Shown here piece by piece: positions 8,160-15,564 of a DNA stretch of 64,000 nucleotides. Within the stretch, counting starts at the first letter, position 1. Each line of letters begins with the position of its first letter. The position numbers and the translations under genes were made by a program. The notes below the pieces were generated by a model. The model had not been told where the DNA came from. It searched no databases and saw only the letters and a list, made by a program, of their open reading frames with translations. This DNA comes from Glycomyces paridis. GTDB taxonomy: Bacteria > Actinomycetota > Actinomycetes > Mycobacteriales > Micromonosporaceae. The stretch spans positions 62,001 through 126,000 of the forward strand of contig NZ_STGX01000016.1 in assembly GCF_004912155.1 (NCBI RefSeq), written 5' to 3'.

Positions 8160-8567
8160 TTAGGGCTTGCCCTCGTTGAGGTAGGTGTCCTGGAGTGCCT
8201 CCACTGCCCCGTTGAGGTCGGCGACGGTGTCGTTGAGGTCCTTGATGGCGGTCCGGTTCTCTGCGACTTCTCCTGAGATGTCGCGGAGGGCGCCGACGAG
8301 CCGTTCCTCCCGGGCGACGGCTTCGGCGATGGCGGTCCGGTTCTCGGTGCGCCCGCCCCGGATGACGCAGACGATCCAGTAGGCGAGGGTGACGAATCCG
8401 GCGAGCAGGCCGATGTCGGAGGCGGTGTTCTTGTAGGCGTGGCCGATGGGGAGCGCGAAATGCACCCACCAGGCGGCGGCGCCGATGAGCGTCATGGTGA
8501 CGCCGATGGCGAGGTGGACGGCGGCGGGTACTGGGATGGTGATGGTGACTCGGTCGGGCGTGGTCAT
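8160..8567 (-). CDS. Two-helix membrane protein with a coiled-coil tail, lysogeny region
   Basis: The 135-residue protein has hydrophobic spans at about residues 15-37 (PAAVHLAIGVTMTLIGAAAW) and 50-70 (DIGLLAGFVTLAYWIVCVI). A cytoplasmic tail of about 65 residues follows, containing heptad-like ENRTAI repeats at two places (ENRTAIAEAV and ENRTAIKDLNDT). I chose the ATG at 8567, with GGGGA upstream; the longer frame begins with unlikely Pro/His-rich residues. Its place between integrase and repressor, on the repressor strand, means it could be expressed in the lysogen. Superinfection exclusion is one plausible role for such a protein, but nothing in the sequence proves it. Confidence 0.62.
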   Translation of the reverse strand: MTTPDRVTITIPVPAAVHLAIGVTMTLIGAAAWWVHFALPIGHAYKNTASDIGLLAGFVTLAYWIVCVIRGGRTENRTAIAEAVAREERLVGALRDISGEVAENRTAIKDLNDTVADLNGAVEALQDTYLNEGKP

Positions 8568-8728
8568 GGTGGGTTCCCCGTGGCAGTGGTGACTGGGACA
8601 GTGGGGGTCAGTCAGTGCCGGATGTTCCATCTTAGCCACAGATCGTGACGTGCGCCTCACCTGATCGGATAGCACATTTACCGATATGGATGCAACCCCA
8701 GTGCAGCCCTCTGTCGGGGATACGACAG

Positions 8729-9316
8729 CTAGGTGTCGGCGTCCTCTCCCAGTGCCTCACGGAGCAGCGCCTCGGCGGTCTTCTCCATCTCCTGCGCGGC
8801 ACGGAATGTGGACTCCGCGGCCTCGATGCGGGCCTCCAGGACGCGCCTGCGCTCCGCCGACGTGCCGGGATGATCGGCGAGCGCCCGGGCCCGACGAATG
8901 AACCCTTCCAGGTCTTTCGGGACCGACGGTGCTTCGTTCCAGCCGAGGAGTCGTGCGGGCTCGTCGTAGTCGAGGCCGAGCCCCTTGCAGAACTTCGCCA
9001 CGGTTTCGCGCTGCGGTTTCGCGCGGGCGCCCATCCAGTCGTAGATCGCGTTCCGGTGGACGCCGGCTTCCCTGGCGATTCGGGTGACCGACCATTCCTT
9101 TGGGGGGTCGCCGAACGCGTCGACGACGTCCTTGACCCAGTCGGCGAAGTCGAGCTGTTGCTGGGAAGGGCCTTCGGCGCTGCCACGTGCACGTTGCATT
9201 CCTTCAGCGTAGGCACGTACGGCGCGGCGGCGTAGGTAGCTGGGCATCTTGTCGCGCCTGATGTGCAGGTCTACCCGCCGTCGGCGTTCGGCACGGGGGA
9301 TGTCGAGAATACGCAT
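8729..9316 (-). CDS. Phage immunity repressor, XRE/CI-like HTH protein
   Basis: The 195-residue protein has a basic N-terminus and a helix-turn-helix at about residues 75-110 (WSVTRIAREAGVHRNAIYDW followed by KPQRETVAKFCKGLGLD), the usual XRE-type layout. A charged C-terminal helix (RRVLEARIEAAESTFRAAQE) probably oligomerises. There is no S24/LexA-type peptidase domain, so induction may work through an antirepressor (see 12012-12833) rather than RecA-stimulated cleavage. TAGCAT (9328-9323, minus strand) lies exactly six bases before the ATG, so the message should be leaderless. A TGCAGGTTGCA operator covers its spacer, and another lies inside the gene at 9188-9198. Divergent from the Cro-position gene at 9434. 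Confidence 0.82.
   Translation of the reverse strand: MRILDIPRAERRRRVDLHIRRDKMPSYLRRRAVRAYAEGMQRARGSAEGPSQQQLDFADWVKDVVDAFGDPPKEWSVTRIAREAGVHRNAIYDWMGARAKPQRETVAKFCKGLGLDYDEPARLLGWNEAPSVPKDLEGFIRRARALADHPGTSAERRRVLEARIEAAESTFRAAQEMEKTAEALLREALGEDADT
9188..9198. promoter_or_regulatory. Intragenic copy of the phage operator motif
   Basis: TGCACGTTGCA, the same TGCA-N3-TGCA motif as in the immunity intergenic region, lies inside the repressor coding sequence about 120 bp downstream of its start. This placement resembles auxiliary operators used for looping or road-block. Function is inferred. Confidence 0.5.
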
Positions 9317-9322
9317 TCCCCC

Positions 9323-9427
9323 ATGCTATGCCACATGCAGGTTGCAGACGTAGCCCTGACGGCTATCTGACACTGCCCGAAAAGTTGACCCCAGAACTGC
9401 ACATTGCACGTTGCACTAGGCTACGAT
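9323..9427. promoter_or_regulatory. Immunity control region: divergent leaderless promoters with TGCA-N3-TGCA operators
   Basis: Leftward -10 TAGCAT (9328-9323) and rightward -10 TACGAT (9422-9427) each lie six bases from the start codon they serve. Operator-like motifs are TGCAGGTTGCA (9336-9346), TGCACATTGCA (9398-9408) and TGCACGTTGCA (9405-9415). The last two share a TGCA, giving three half-sites at 7-bp steps over the rightward -35 region. The motif pattern fits a repressor that controls both genes, as in CI/Cro switches. Confidence 0.72.
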
Positions 9428-9433
9428 TGCCCA

Positions 9434-9664
9434 ATGCAGCAGGCAGAGATCGACGGTAGGCAGCCGGTGTTTGTGGGCGGCGAGGCCCACTGGCTCCGCG
9501 CCGAGGCAATGCGCCGTCTGGGACGTGATCGAACGACCCTCTGGCGCTGGGCGAAGGCCGGCAAGATCACGCAGCGCTCCTACCTCGGCAGGGCCTGCTA
9601 TCCGGTCGGCGAAGTTCTCGACCTGGAAGTTTCGGAGAAAAAGGAGCAGGCCCATGGCCACTGA
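9434..9664 (+). CDS. Small HTH DNA-binding protein in the Cro/excisionase position
   Basis: The 76-residue protein carries a MerR/excisionase-like helix-turn-helix: LRAEAMRRLGRDRTTLWRWA, then AGKITQRSYLGRACYPVGEVLDLE, where the arginine-tyrosine wing and VGEVLDL strand match HTH_17-type proteins. It is the first gene of the rightward operon. ATG 9434 is chosen because TACGAT precedes it by six bases. It could act as a Cro-like switch protein or as the directionality factor for the serine integrase; the sequence does not decide. Confidence 0.72.
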   Translation: MQQAEIDGRQPVFVGGEAHWLRAEAMRRLGRDRTTLWRWAKAGKITQRSYLGRACYPVGEVLDLEVSEKKEQAHGH

Positions 9665-9851
9665 CGGCGACCGCCCCGGCGGAGCTCCCCCGCCTGGGCC
9701 GAAGCCCACCGACTCGCCCCCGCGGCGGTTCGCCGATCTCCCCGCGGCCGACCAGCTCCGGGCCGTCGAGATCTTCCGGCCCGCGTTCGAGCGGGCGCTG
9801 GCTCGCCGCCGGGCACGGCAGACGGCCGCCGAGCACGTGAAGGCCGCATAG
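9654..9851 (+). CDS. Small Pro/Arg-rich hypothetical protein
   Basis: The 65-residue protein has an AAGGAG ribosome site before ATG 9654 and overlaps the previous stop by eleven bases. The N-terminus is Gly/Pro-rich (GDRPGGAPPPGPKPTDSPPR) and the C-terminus is a basic amphipathic helix (RPAFERALARRRARQTAAEH). Not recognised. The overlap supports co-translation with the HTH gene. Confidence 0.6.
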   Translation: MATDGDRPGGAPPPGPKPTDSPPRRFADLPAADQLRAVEIFRPAFERALARRRARQTAAEHVKAA

Positions 9852-9888
9852 ACCACACACCGCCAGCAGATTGATTCCCCCGCTGGCA

Positions 9889-9920
9889 GGGCCGCCCCCA
9901 ACGGGCACAGGGGGCGGCCC
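9889..9920 (+). terminator. Hairpin terminator early in the rightward operon
   Basis: An 11-bp stem (GGGCCGCCCCC at 9889-9899, GGGGGCGGCCC at 9910-9920) closes a ten-base loop. It follows the first two rightward genes, so transcripts from the immunity promoter may end here unless read-through or antitermination occurs. The 220 bases after it, up to 10142, hold no gene that I can support; they should contain the next promoter, and a CTTGAAAGGAAGT ribosome site ends them. Confidence 0.72.
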
Positions 9921-10142
9921 ACCTCAGACCACCTGGGGCACCGGGAGGTGAAGGCGGACTGATCATCCGCTGGTCGCGCTCATCGATGAGCCCGGACCTA
10001 GTCGGCCGTACATGGCGCAGGCGGGGGTCTGGAGCCGGGAGCAATACCCGGCGCGACGCGCAGAACGAGAAATGCCCCTTTGGCCGTAGCACCGGCCGCC
10101 GGGGCGGATCTCCAGGACCAAGACCCTTGAAAGGAAGTCCTG

Positions 10143-10760
10143 ATGATCACTTCGAACGACTCTACCGGGAACGTCGCCGACACCACGACACCCATCTTCT
10201 ATGAGCCGCAGCACGACCCCGAGACCCGCCGCCGCGTCGCCCAGGCGTTCGCCCGCCGCGGCTACGAGCTCACCTCCGACGAGGACGCGGTCCTCTCGAT
10301 CCTCGCCGACGGCGACGGCTCGGTGCTCACGATCCTCTGGGGCGACCTCGGGTCGACCCTGCACCTCGTCGGCGAGTACGCCTCCCCGGAGGAGTACGTG
10401 ACCGCAGCCGCCGACTGGTTCGAGTCGGACCTGGAGAACGACGCCCCGGCCGAGCCGGGTGCCGCCGCCCGCACCGAGGAGGCCGAGCGCGCCGCCAACC
10501 GGTCCGAGTGGATCGCGGGGATGCGGGCCCTCCTGGACCTGCTCGACGCCGACCCCGAGATGCCGCTGCCGCGCGCCGCGAAAGACGCCGTGGCGTTCTA
10601 CGTCGCGACGTCGGACGAGGCCGACCGGATCGCCGAGCCCCTGACCGAGGTGGAGGTCCACGACCGGCCCGAGCGGATCTTCCGGTACGAGACAACCGGC
10701 CGACTCAACGGCCTGCGGGTCGCCGTCTACACCGGCGCCATGACGGGGGTGACCCTGTGA
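10143..10760 (+). CDS. Hypothetical early phage protein, 205 residues
   Basis: An AAAGGAAG site lies upstream of the ATG. The protein is acidic and soluble. Residues 25-100 look like a compact alpha/beta domain (RRRVAQAFARRGYELTSDED, then AVLSILADGDGSVLTILWGD and LHLVGEY), followed by a helical middle and a second small beta region. No family recognised. It is the first gene of a run of at least 28 closely packed early genes. Confidence 0.72.
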   Translation: MITSNDSTGNVADTTTPIFYEPQHDPETRRRVAQAFARRGYELTSDEDAVLSILADGDGSVLTILWGDLGSTLHLVGEYASPEEYVTAAADWFESDLENDAPAEPGAAARTEEAERAANRSEWIAGMRALLDLLDADPEMPLPRAAKDAVAFYVATSDEADRIAEPLTEVEVHDRPERIFRYETTGRLNGLRVAVYTGAMTGVTL

Positions 10761-10957
10761 CCGCCTCGCTCGCTGTCGCCCTCGCCTTCGCTGCCGTGGT
10801 CCTCATGGCCGGGATCGCCATCGGGATCGCCGCCGTCGCGCTCCTGGACTGGATCGTGGTGTGGCCGCGCCGCTCCCGCCGGTCGCCGGGCGCCCAGTAC
10901 TGGGTGCACTCCGACTACGCCGACACCACGCCGATCACGGTCGGGGGTGCGCGATGA
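10757..10957 (+). CDS. Small single-pass membrane protein
   Basis: The 66-residue protein has one long hydrophobic segment (residues 5-34, ALAFAAVVLMAGIAIGIAAV), then a basic stop-transfer WPRRSRR and a polar tail. GTG 10757 overlaps the previous stop (GTGA), a sign of translational coupling. Function unknown. Confidence 0.65.
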   Translation: MTASLAVALAFAAVVLMAGIAIGIAAVALLDWIVVWPRRSRRSPGAQYWVHSDYADTTPITVGGAR

Positions 10958-11187
10958 ACCCCGTGCACGTCCTCGCTGTCCTCGCGGGTGCGGTCGTCGT
11001 TGGCTTCGTCCTCGGCGCTATCGCCGAATGGCGGCTCCTGCGCCCGTGGATCACGCTCGCGCTGCGCCAGGCGGCGATCCTCCACGGCCCCGACCTCCCG
11101 CACGACCGCCGTGGTCTTGTCCGCACCAGTTTCCAGGCTGGCGACGGCGACGAGGCTGCCCGCGCCCGGATCGGAGGCCGTCGATGA
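10954..11187 (+). CDS. Small membrane protein
   Basis: The 77-residue protein has a hydrophobic stretch at residues 5-25 (HVLAVLAGAVVVGFVLGAIA) followed by a short amphipathic helix and a charged tail. It overlaps the previous stop as ATGA. Together with 10757 and 11184 it forms a set of three consecutive small membrane proteins; no function can be assigned. Confidence 0.65.
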   Translation: MNPVHVLAVLAGAVVVGFVLGAIAEWRLLRPWITLALRQAAILHGPDLPHDRRGLVRTSFQAGDGDEAARARIGGRR

Positions 11188-11477
11188 ACCCCGACTTGAT
11201 CCTGTGGGTCGGTGGCGGTGCCGTCTTCGGCGCGGTTGTCATGGCGCTCGCGCTGCTCGTCCGGCGCCGCCCGGTCGAGACGCCGACCGCCGCCTACGAC
11301 GTCATCGACGAGTACTTCGACGAGGCCATCAAGGACCTCTTGCCGATGTTCATCGCCGACTTCCCCGGCATCCCGCTCGGGGACACCGAGGAGGGCGTCA
11401 TCCGCGATATCGAGCGCGGCCTCGCCTCCGAGGACCCCGACTTCATCCGCCTGTTTCACCGCGGCGACACCCACTAG
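11184..11477 (+). CDS. Membrane-anchored acidic hypothetical protein
   Basis: The 97-residue protein has an N-terminal transmembrane helix (residues 6-27) then RRRP and an acidic domain (EYFDEAIKDLLPMFIADFPG, GVIRDIERGLASEDPDF). ATG overlaps the previous stop by four bases. Not recognised. Confidence 0.65.
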   Translation: MNPDLILWVGGGAVFGAVVMALALLVRRRPVETPTAAYDVIDEYFDEAIKDLLPMFIADFPGIPLGDTEEGVIRDIERGLASEDPDFIRLFHRGDTH

Positions 11478-11487
11478 CCACCACTCT

Positions 11488-11515
11488 CCGGGCGCGGTCC
11501 CCAGGCCGCGCCCGG
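11488..11515 (+). terminator. Intercistronic hairpin
   Basis: A perfect 10-bp stem, CCGGGCGCGG (11488-11497) with CCGCGCCCGG (11506-11515), and an eight-base loop. It lies between two same-strand genes, so it may be a partial terminator or an mRNA-stabilising element rather than an operon end. Confidence 0.55.
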
Positions 11516-11538
11516 CACACCTCAAGGAGCACAACGAC

Positions 11539-11655
11539 ATGACCGACACCACCTACACCGCCGAGGACGCGCAGTGGGACCGCCCGCTCGCCGAGGCCGA
11601 CGACTCCTACCTGGACGTCACCACCGCCCACGACGAGGACGAGGAGAACGAGTAG
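11539..11655 (+). CDS. Very small acidic protein, 38 residues
   Basis: The ATG is preceded by CAAGGAG. The peptide is strongly acidic (EDAQWDRPLAEADDSYLDV and a DEDEENE end). Spacing to the next ATG is two bases. Such short acidic early proteins often bind host proteins, but this is unknown here. Confidence 0.55.
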   Translation: MTDTTYTAEDAQWDRPLAEADDSYLDVTTAHDEDEENE

Positions 11656-11657
11656 CC

Positions 11658-12011
11658 ATGACCGACCGCAACGATCTCCGCGCCTTGGACCTGCTCAAGT
11701 GCCTCCACTGGGGGCGCCAGCTGACCGCCGCCTCCCGCATGGCCCAGGCCGTGATGGCCGCGCCCGTCATCGACACCGAGGGCCTGTGCGACGACTACAC
11801 CCCCGTCGAGTACCTCCGGGTCCTCGTCGACGCCGCGGCGGCCGATGTCGTCGAGCGCCCCGAGGATCGCCCCGTCGAGCCCGAAGACCTGGAGTACGAG
11901 CTCCAGACGATCGCGGAATTCCGCGCCTTCGCCGAGCACAGCCGCGAAGCGGGCCGCCTGGCCGAACTGATCGCCGACATGCTCCAAGCCCCGTACAACG
12001 AGGAGGCCTAG
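11658..12011 (+). CDS. Hypothetical helical protein, 117 residues
   Basis: Mostly helical and acidic, with a TPVEYLRVLVDAAAADVVER helix and an ELQTIAEFRAFAEHSREAGR helix; one Cys pair is far apart. It abuts both neighbours with no gap (next ATG directly after its stop). Not recognised. Confidence 0.65.
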   Translation: MTDRNDLRALDLLKCLHWGRQLTAASRMAQAVMAAPVIDTEGLCDDYTPVEYLRVLVDAAAADVVERPEDRPVEPEDLEYELQTIAEFRAFAEHSREAGRLAELIADMLQAPYNEEA

Positions 12012-12833
12012 ATGCTGCCCGAGATGATCGGGGGCTTGAGCCCCTTCGACCAGATCGCCCGCACCGACGACGCCGGCGAGCACTGGACTGGCCGCGAGCT
12101 GATGCCCGTGATGGGTTACGACAGCTGGCAGCGGTTCGAGGACGTCATCGAGCGCGCGAAGGCATCGTCCGACGCCGCCGGGCACAACACGGACAAAGCG
12201 TTTGTGCAGGTCAGCCAGCTTAGCGGCGCCGGTAACCTTGGTGACCAGCGGAAACGCGACTACCGCCTGACGCGCTTCGCGGCCTACCTCGTCGCCATGA
12301 ACGGCGACCCGCGCAAGCCGCAGATTGCCGCAGCGCAGACCTACTTCGCGGTCAAGACCCGCGAGGCCGAGGTTTCCCAGGCCCACCAGCTCCCAACGTC
12401 CTTCGCGGACGCCCTGGAGTTGGCCGCCCGCCAGGCCCGTGCGCTGGAGGCCGCCGCGCCGATGGTCGAGCAGGCCAAGCACCACCGCGCCGCAGACGGC
12501 CTTCTGTCCGTCCCCGACTTCGCGAACGAGCTCAAGGCCTGGGCGAAGCAGCACCACGGCGTGAAGGTCCTGCACCAGGAGGTCTGGGACTTCCTCGGCG
12601 AGCTCGGCCTCATCATCCGCGGCGACACGATCCGCCACAACCACCCGACCGCCGACGCCGTCGACCGCGACCTAGCGCGCCGGAAGACCACCACGGTCAC
12701 GCACGCCTCCGGGCGGACCTCGAAAGAGGTCTCGCCGCGGCTGACCCCCGCCGGCGAGGGCTACGCCTGGGACCGCGCGGTCAAGCGCATCGAGTCCACC
12801 GGCTCGCTGTCGCGGAAGGCGGTGACCGCATGA
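12012..12833 (+). CDS. Phage antirepressor: DinD-like N-terminus with KilA-C-type C-terminus
   Basis: The 273-residue protein begins SPFDQIARTDDAGEHWTGRE and LMPVMGYDSWQRFEDVIERA, the pattern of DinD/BRO-like antirepressors. It continues DYRLTRFAAYLVAMNGDPRK, then IAAAQTYFAVKTREAE. The second half (PMVEQAKHHRAADGLLSVPD, AKQHHGVKVLHQEVWDFLGE) resembles KilA-C, a DNA- or protein-binding module. Family members lift repression by binding the immunity repressor. The repressor here lacks a self-cleavage domain, so this protein is a good candidate for its inactivator during induction. The VTHASGRTSKEVSPRLTPAG C-terminus matches the KilA-C end. Confidence 0.82.
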   Translation: MLPEMIGGLSPFDQIARTDDAGEHWTGRELMPVMGYDSWQRFEDVIERAKASSDAAGHNTDKAFVQVSQLSGAGNLGDQRKRDYRLTRFAAYLVAMNGDPRKPQIAAAQTYFAVKTREAEVSQAHQLPTSFADALELAARQARALEAAAPMVEQAKHHRAADGLLSVPDFANELKAWAKQHHGVKVLHQEVWDFLGELGLIIRGDTIRHNHPTADAVDRDLARRKTTTVTHASGRTSKEVSPRLTPAGEGYAWDRAVKRIESTGSLSRKAVTA

Positions 12834-13183
12834 GGACCATCCGCATCTACGAGCTGGCCGTCACCTACCCCGAGGGTGCCCGCATGGACGACGGCGAGTG
12901 GGAGGAGAGCGGCACGCCCGCGTTCGACGGCTCGCCCGGCGAGTACTGGGTGCCGCGCTGGCCGAAGGAGCGTCGCTACCTCTCCCGCTCCAGCGCCGTC
13001 GACCGGGCCCGCCGCCTGGCCGCGATGGGCTGCACGGTCGACGTCCGCCAGTCCGAGCCGATCGCCTGGGCGGACGCCCCCGCGGTCCACCTCGACGCCG
13101 AGGAGCCGACCCAGCCGGAGTCCGAGCGCCTCAACCCCGAAGACGACCCTCACTCGCCCGACTACCAGACCCCTTGGGAGTAG
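12830..13183 (+). CDS. Hypothetical protein, 117 residues
   Basis: The ATG overlaps the antirepressor stop as ATGA. Beta-rich N-terminus (IRIYELAVTYPEGARM), a segment YLSRSSAVDRARRLAAMGCT reminiscent of small phage response-type proteins, and a long acidic Pro-rich tail that is probably disordered. Not recognised. Confidence 0.62.
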   Translation: MRTIRIYELAVTYPEGARMDDGEWEESGTPAFDGSPGEYWVPRWPKERRYLSRSSAVDRARRLAAMGCTVDVRQSEPIAWADAPAVHLDAEEPTQPESERLNPEDDPHSPDYQTPWE

Positions 13184-13185
13184 CC

Positions 13186-13572
13186 ATGACCATGATCGAC
13201 CACCACACTCCGGCCTGGCACACCACGGCCGAGGACGAGGTCACCGGCCTGCGCCGGGCCCTGGCCGCCGCCGAGCTGCGCGCCATGAAGTCGGCCGCCG
13301 CTGAGGACTCCGCGCAGTTCGCGTTCGAGTGCGCCCGCCGCCGCGCCGACCGCGCCGAGGCCGCCCTCCGCGCCCTCCTCGTGGAGCACGTCGTCCTCCC
13401 GAACGTCCCCGAGCACCTGGAGAACTCCGCCGTAGCGCTCGCGGACGTCCTGGTCGACGACATCGCCGCCGGGACCCTCCTGGACGAGCTCGACCTCGCC
13501 GGGCACGTCGCCGACTGGTCCGAGTACGAGGCCGACGGGTTCACCCCGCGCGGCGTGGAGGTGCCGTTCTAG
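13186..13572 (+). CDS. Hypothetical helical protein, 128 residues
   Basis: Two bases after the previous stop. Residues 16-60 form a long alanine/arginine-rich helix (LRRALAAAELRAMKSAAAED and following), probably a coiled coil. The C-terminus is acidic (LLDELDLAGHVADWSEYEAD). Its stop overlaps the GTG of the Rad52-like gene. Confidence 0.62.
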   Translation: MTMIDHHTPAWHTTAEDEVTGLRRALAAAELRAMKSAAAEDSAQFAFECARRRADRAEAALRALLVEHVVLPNVPEHLENSAVALADVLVDDIAAGTLLDELDLAGHVADWSEYEADGFTPRGVEVPF

Positions 13573-14108
13573 TGGGGCCGCTTGGACAGCTCACCGACAA
13601 GCAGCGCGCCGCGCTCCTCGGCCGGATCAACCCCGACCGGGTGAAGGAACTCAAGGGGATGGCTCACCTCGAAGCGTGGGACATCCGCCGGGTGCTGAAC
13701 AAGATCTTCGGCATCTGCGGCTGGGACTTCGAGGTCGCCGAGACCGAACTGGTCTACCACCACTCCGAGGAGAAGAAGCGCCGCAACGGCGACGGCACCT
13801 ACCTCGCGCACACCGTCGTCTACCGCGTCACCGGCCGCCTGATCCTCAAGGACCAATACGGCTACCCGATCGCGCACTTCGACGACGGCGCCGCCGGCGA
13901 CGCTACCAACCAGCCGTCCGTCGGGGACGCGCACGACATGGCCCTGAAGACCGCCATGTCCCAGGCGCTCAAGCGCACGGCCGTGAACCTCGGCGACCAG
14001 TTCGGCCTCTCGCTCTACAACGACGGGTCCCTGCACCCGACCGTGGTCGCCACCCTCGTCCCCGACGCCGGGGACTACACCCGCGAGCCCGTGGAGGAGT
14101 CAGCGTGA
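13572..14108 (+). CDS. Rad52/22-family single-strand annealing protein
   Basis: The 178-residue protein has the conserved phage Rad52-like features: INPDRVKELKGMAHLEAWDI (start of the annealing fold), LNKIFGICGWDFEV, a basic hairpin EEKKRRNGDGTYLAH, AHFDDGAAGDATNQPSVGDA, and the helix MALKTAMSQALKRTAVNLGD with QFGLSLYN at its end. Such proteins form rings that anneal complementary ssDNA in phage recombination. GTG 13572 overlaps the previous stop. Nuclease partners could be the HNH protein (14744) and the RusA domain (15561) nearby. Confidence 0.85.
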   Translation: MGPLGQLTDKQRAALLGRINPDRVKELKGMAHLEAWDIRRVLNKIFGICGWDFEVAETELVYHHSEEKKRRNGDGTYLAHTVVYRVTGRLILKDQYGYPIAHFDDGAAGDATNQPSVGDAHDMALKTAMSQALKRTAVNLGDQFGLSLYNDGSLHPTVVATLVPDAGDYTREPVEESA

Positions 14109-14572
14109 AGGACATCGCGAGGCGCGTTGTGGCGGCGAAGCTCGTCGGCGACGAGATCAAGAACATCGAGCGGGCCGCGAAGGCCGAGTTGCTGGAGGAG
14201 ATGAAGGCCCTCGGGGTCCGGACCCTCGACGTGGAGGGCGACGACGGCGAGAAGCTCGCCGCCGTCTCGCGGGCGAAGGGCCGCACGACGGCGAAGGTCA
14301 ACGAGTCCGCGCTCCTGGCGTGGGTCAAGGCCAACCGCCCCGACCAGATCCGGGAGGTCGTCGCCCCCGCCTACATCGAGACCCTCAAGAAGCTCGCGAT
14401 CGAGCACGGCGCCGCCGTCGACGCGACCACCGGCGAGGTCATCCCCGGGATCGAGGTCGAGACAGCCGACCCGTCCGTGACGACCCGGCCGACCGCAGAG
14501 GCGCGGGCGCTCATGCGCGACCTCCTCAAGGGCTCGCCGCTGCTGGAGCTGGCCGGGGGCACCGATGCGTAG
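14105..14572 (+). CDS. Hypothetical protein following the annealing protein, 155 residues
   Basis: It overlaps the Rad52-like stop (GTGA). A coiled-coil N-terminus (DEIKNIERAAKAELLEEMKA) precedes a small beta domain (RTLDVEGDDGEKLAAVSRAK) and a helical region ending in IEHGAAVDATTGEVIPGIEV. The TGEVIPGIEV stretch is common in actinophage genes next to recombinases, and Gam-like or nuclease-inhibitor proteins have a similar coil-plus-sheet outline, but I cannot assign the family. Confidence 0.6.
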   Translation: MKDIARRVVAAKLVGDEIKNIERAAKAELLEEMKALGVRTLDVEGDDGEKLAAVSRAKGRTTAKVNESALLAWVKANRPDQIREVVAPAYIETLKKLAIEHGAAVDATTGEVIPGIEVETADPSVTTRPTAEARALMRDLLKGSPLLELAGGTDA

Positions 14573-14747
14573 CACTGTGCGCGCCTCCGTGGCGCTGTGC
14601 ACCGCCTGTGGCCGCGACGACCGGCATTGGCTCGTGTCCTGCTCCGAGTGCCCGAAGGACCGGTTTCACTGCCGGAACCTGCCCGACGCGCACTCGATCG
14701 GGACCCTCCACGTCACCCACCAGCACCGGACGGCGGTGGCGCAGTGA
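14565..14747 (+). CDS. Small Cys/His-rich putative zinc-finger protein
   Basis: The 60-residue protein has CTACG at residue 12, CSEC at 26, Cys at 36 and several His, fitting one or two zinc knuckles. The ATG lies inside the previous gene's end (8-bp overlap) and the stop overlaps the HNH start. Role unknown, probably nucleic-acid binding. Confidence 0.6.
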   Translation: MRSTVRASVALCTACGRDDRHWLVSCSECPKDRFHCRNLPDAHSIGTLHVTHQHRTAVAQ

Positions 14748-15079
14748 AGAAGAAGGAGAAGCTGGCTCGCCGCCTCGTCCGTGAGCGCTCCGGCGGCATC
14801 TGCGAGGTCTGCGGGGCCGCCCGCGCCACGAACTTCCAGCACAGGAAGAACCGGTCGCAGGCCGGCGGCTGGTCGGCCGCGAACGGCTTGGACGTCTGCG
14901 GGTCCGGCACCACCGGGTGCCACGGCTACATCCACGCCAACCCCGCTGAGTCCTATGAGCGCGGCTGGTCCGTGCACTCGTGGGACGACCCGGCCGAGGT
15001 GCCCGTCCAGACCGCCCTGGGCTGGGTCCTCCTCGACGCCGACGGCGGCCGGACGGCGGTGGCTCCATGCGCGACATGA
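14744..15079 (+). CDS. HNH endonuclease
   Basis: The 111-residue protein starts with a Lys-rich KKKEKLARRLVRER helix. The HNH core follows: ICEVCG (zinc knuckle), ATNFQHRKNRSQAGGW (catalytic His region), SAANGLDVCGSGTTGCHGYI with HANPAESYERGW closing the motif. The spacing matches compact phage HNH enzymes that nick or cut DNA. Placed among recombination and replication genes rather than near the terminase, so a recombination or host-DNA role is more likely than packaging. Confidence 0.82.
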   Translation: MKKKEKLARRLVRERSGGICEVCGAARATNFQHRKNRSQAGGWSAANGLDVCGSGTTGCHGYIHANPAESYERGWSVHSWDDPAEVPVQTALGWVLLDADGGRTAVAPCAT

Positions 15080-15564
15080 CCCCCCGCACCATGTACGGCT
15101 CCGTCGACCTGGCGCCGCTGCTGCGGACCCTCCAGGGCGACACCGGTATGCGAGTGCCCTCCTGGGAGAAGCCCGCGGCGATCGCGGCCCTGACGGACAT
15201 GGGCCTCGGCGTCGAGCAGATCGCCGCCCTCGTCCACATGTCGGGCACCGACACCACCGAGGCAGTCCGCAAGTACAAGCAGGCCCGCCACACACACCAA
15301 GTGGTCGAGCGGGCGGTCATCGGGCACGCGATCTGGATCGCACGATCCCAGGCGAAGCTCCGCGAGCGCACCAAGGCCGCCAACGCGAAGGCGAGGGCGA
15401 AGCGCCTGGCCGAACGCGTCCTCGTCGATGGGCACTGGTTCCACCCGCGGGCCCCGCACGGCACGAACACGGGCTACAACGGTTTCGGCTGCCGCTGCCG
15501 GGGGCCTGAGGGATGCCACGAGGCGCACATGCAGGCGCAGCGGGACCGGAGGGCCGCCTCATGA
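15067..15564 (+). CDS. Putative DNA-binding phage protein, 165 residues
   Basis: Residues 25-75 are an HTH-like region (KPAAIAALTDMGLGVEQIAA, LVHMSGTDTTEAVRKYKQAR). A basic linker (KLRERTKAANAKARAKRLAE) follows, then a C-terminal Cys/His patch (FGCRCRGPEGCHEAHMQAQR). The last segment resembles WhiB/immunity-like C-termini of some actinophage proteins. It overlaps the HNH gene by 13 bp and the RusA gene as ATGA. Binding to DNA is inferred from charge and the HTH. Confidence 0.6.
   Translation: MRDMTPRTMYGSVDLAPLLRTLQGDTGMRVPSWEKPAAIAALTDMGLGVEQIAALVHMSGTDTTEAVRKYKQARHTHQVVERAVIGHAIWIARSQAKLRERTKAANAKARAKRLAERVLVDGHWFHPRAPHGTNTGYNGFGCRCRGPEGCHEAHMQAQRDRRAAS

Noticed and set aside
9986-10204. 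Possible small gene MSPDLVGRTWRRRG in the gap before 10143
   Set aside because: No ribosome site or -10 box, Arg-rich shadow composition, and it runs into the well-supported 10143 gene.
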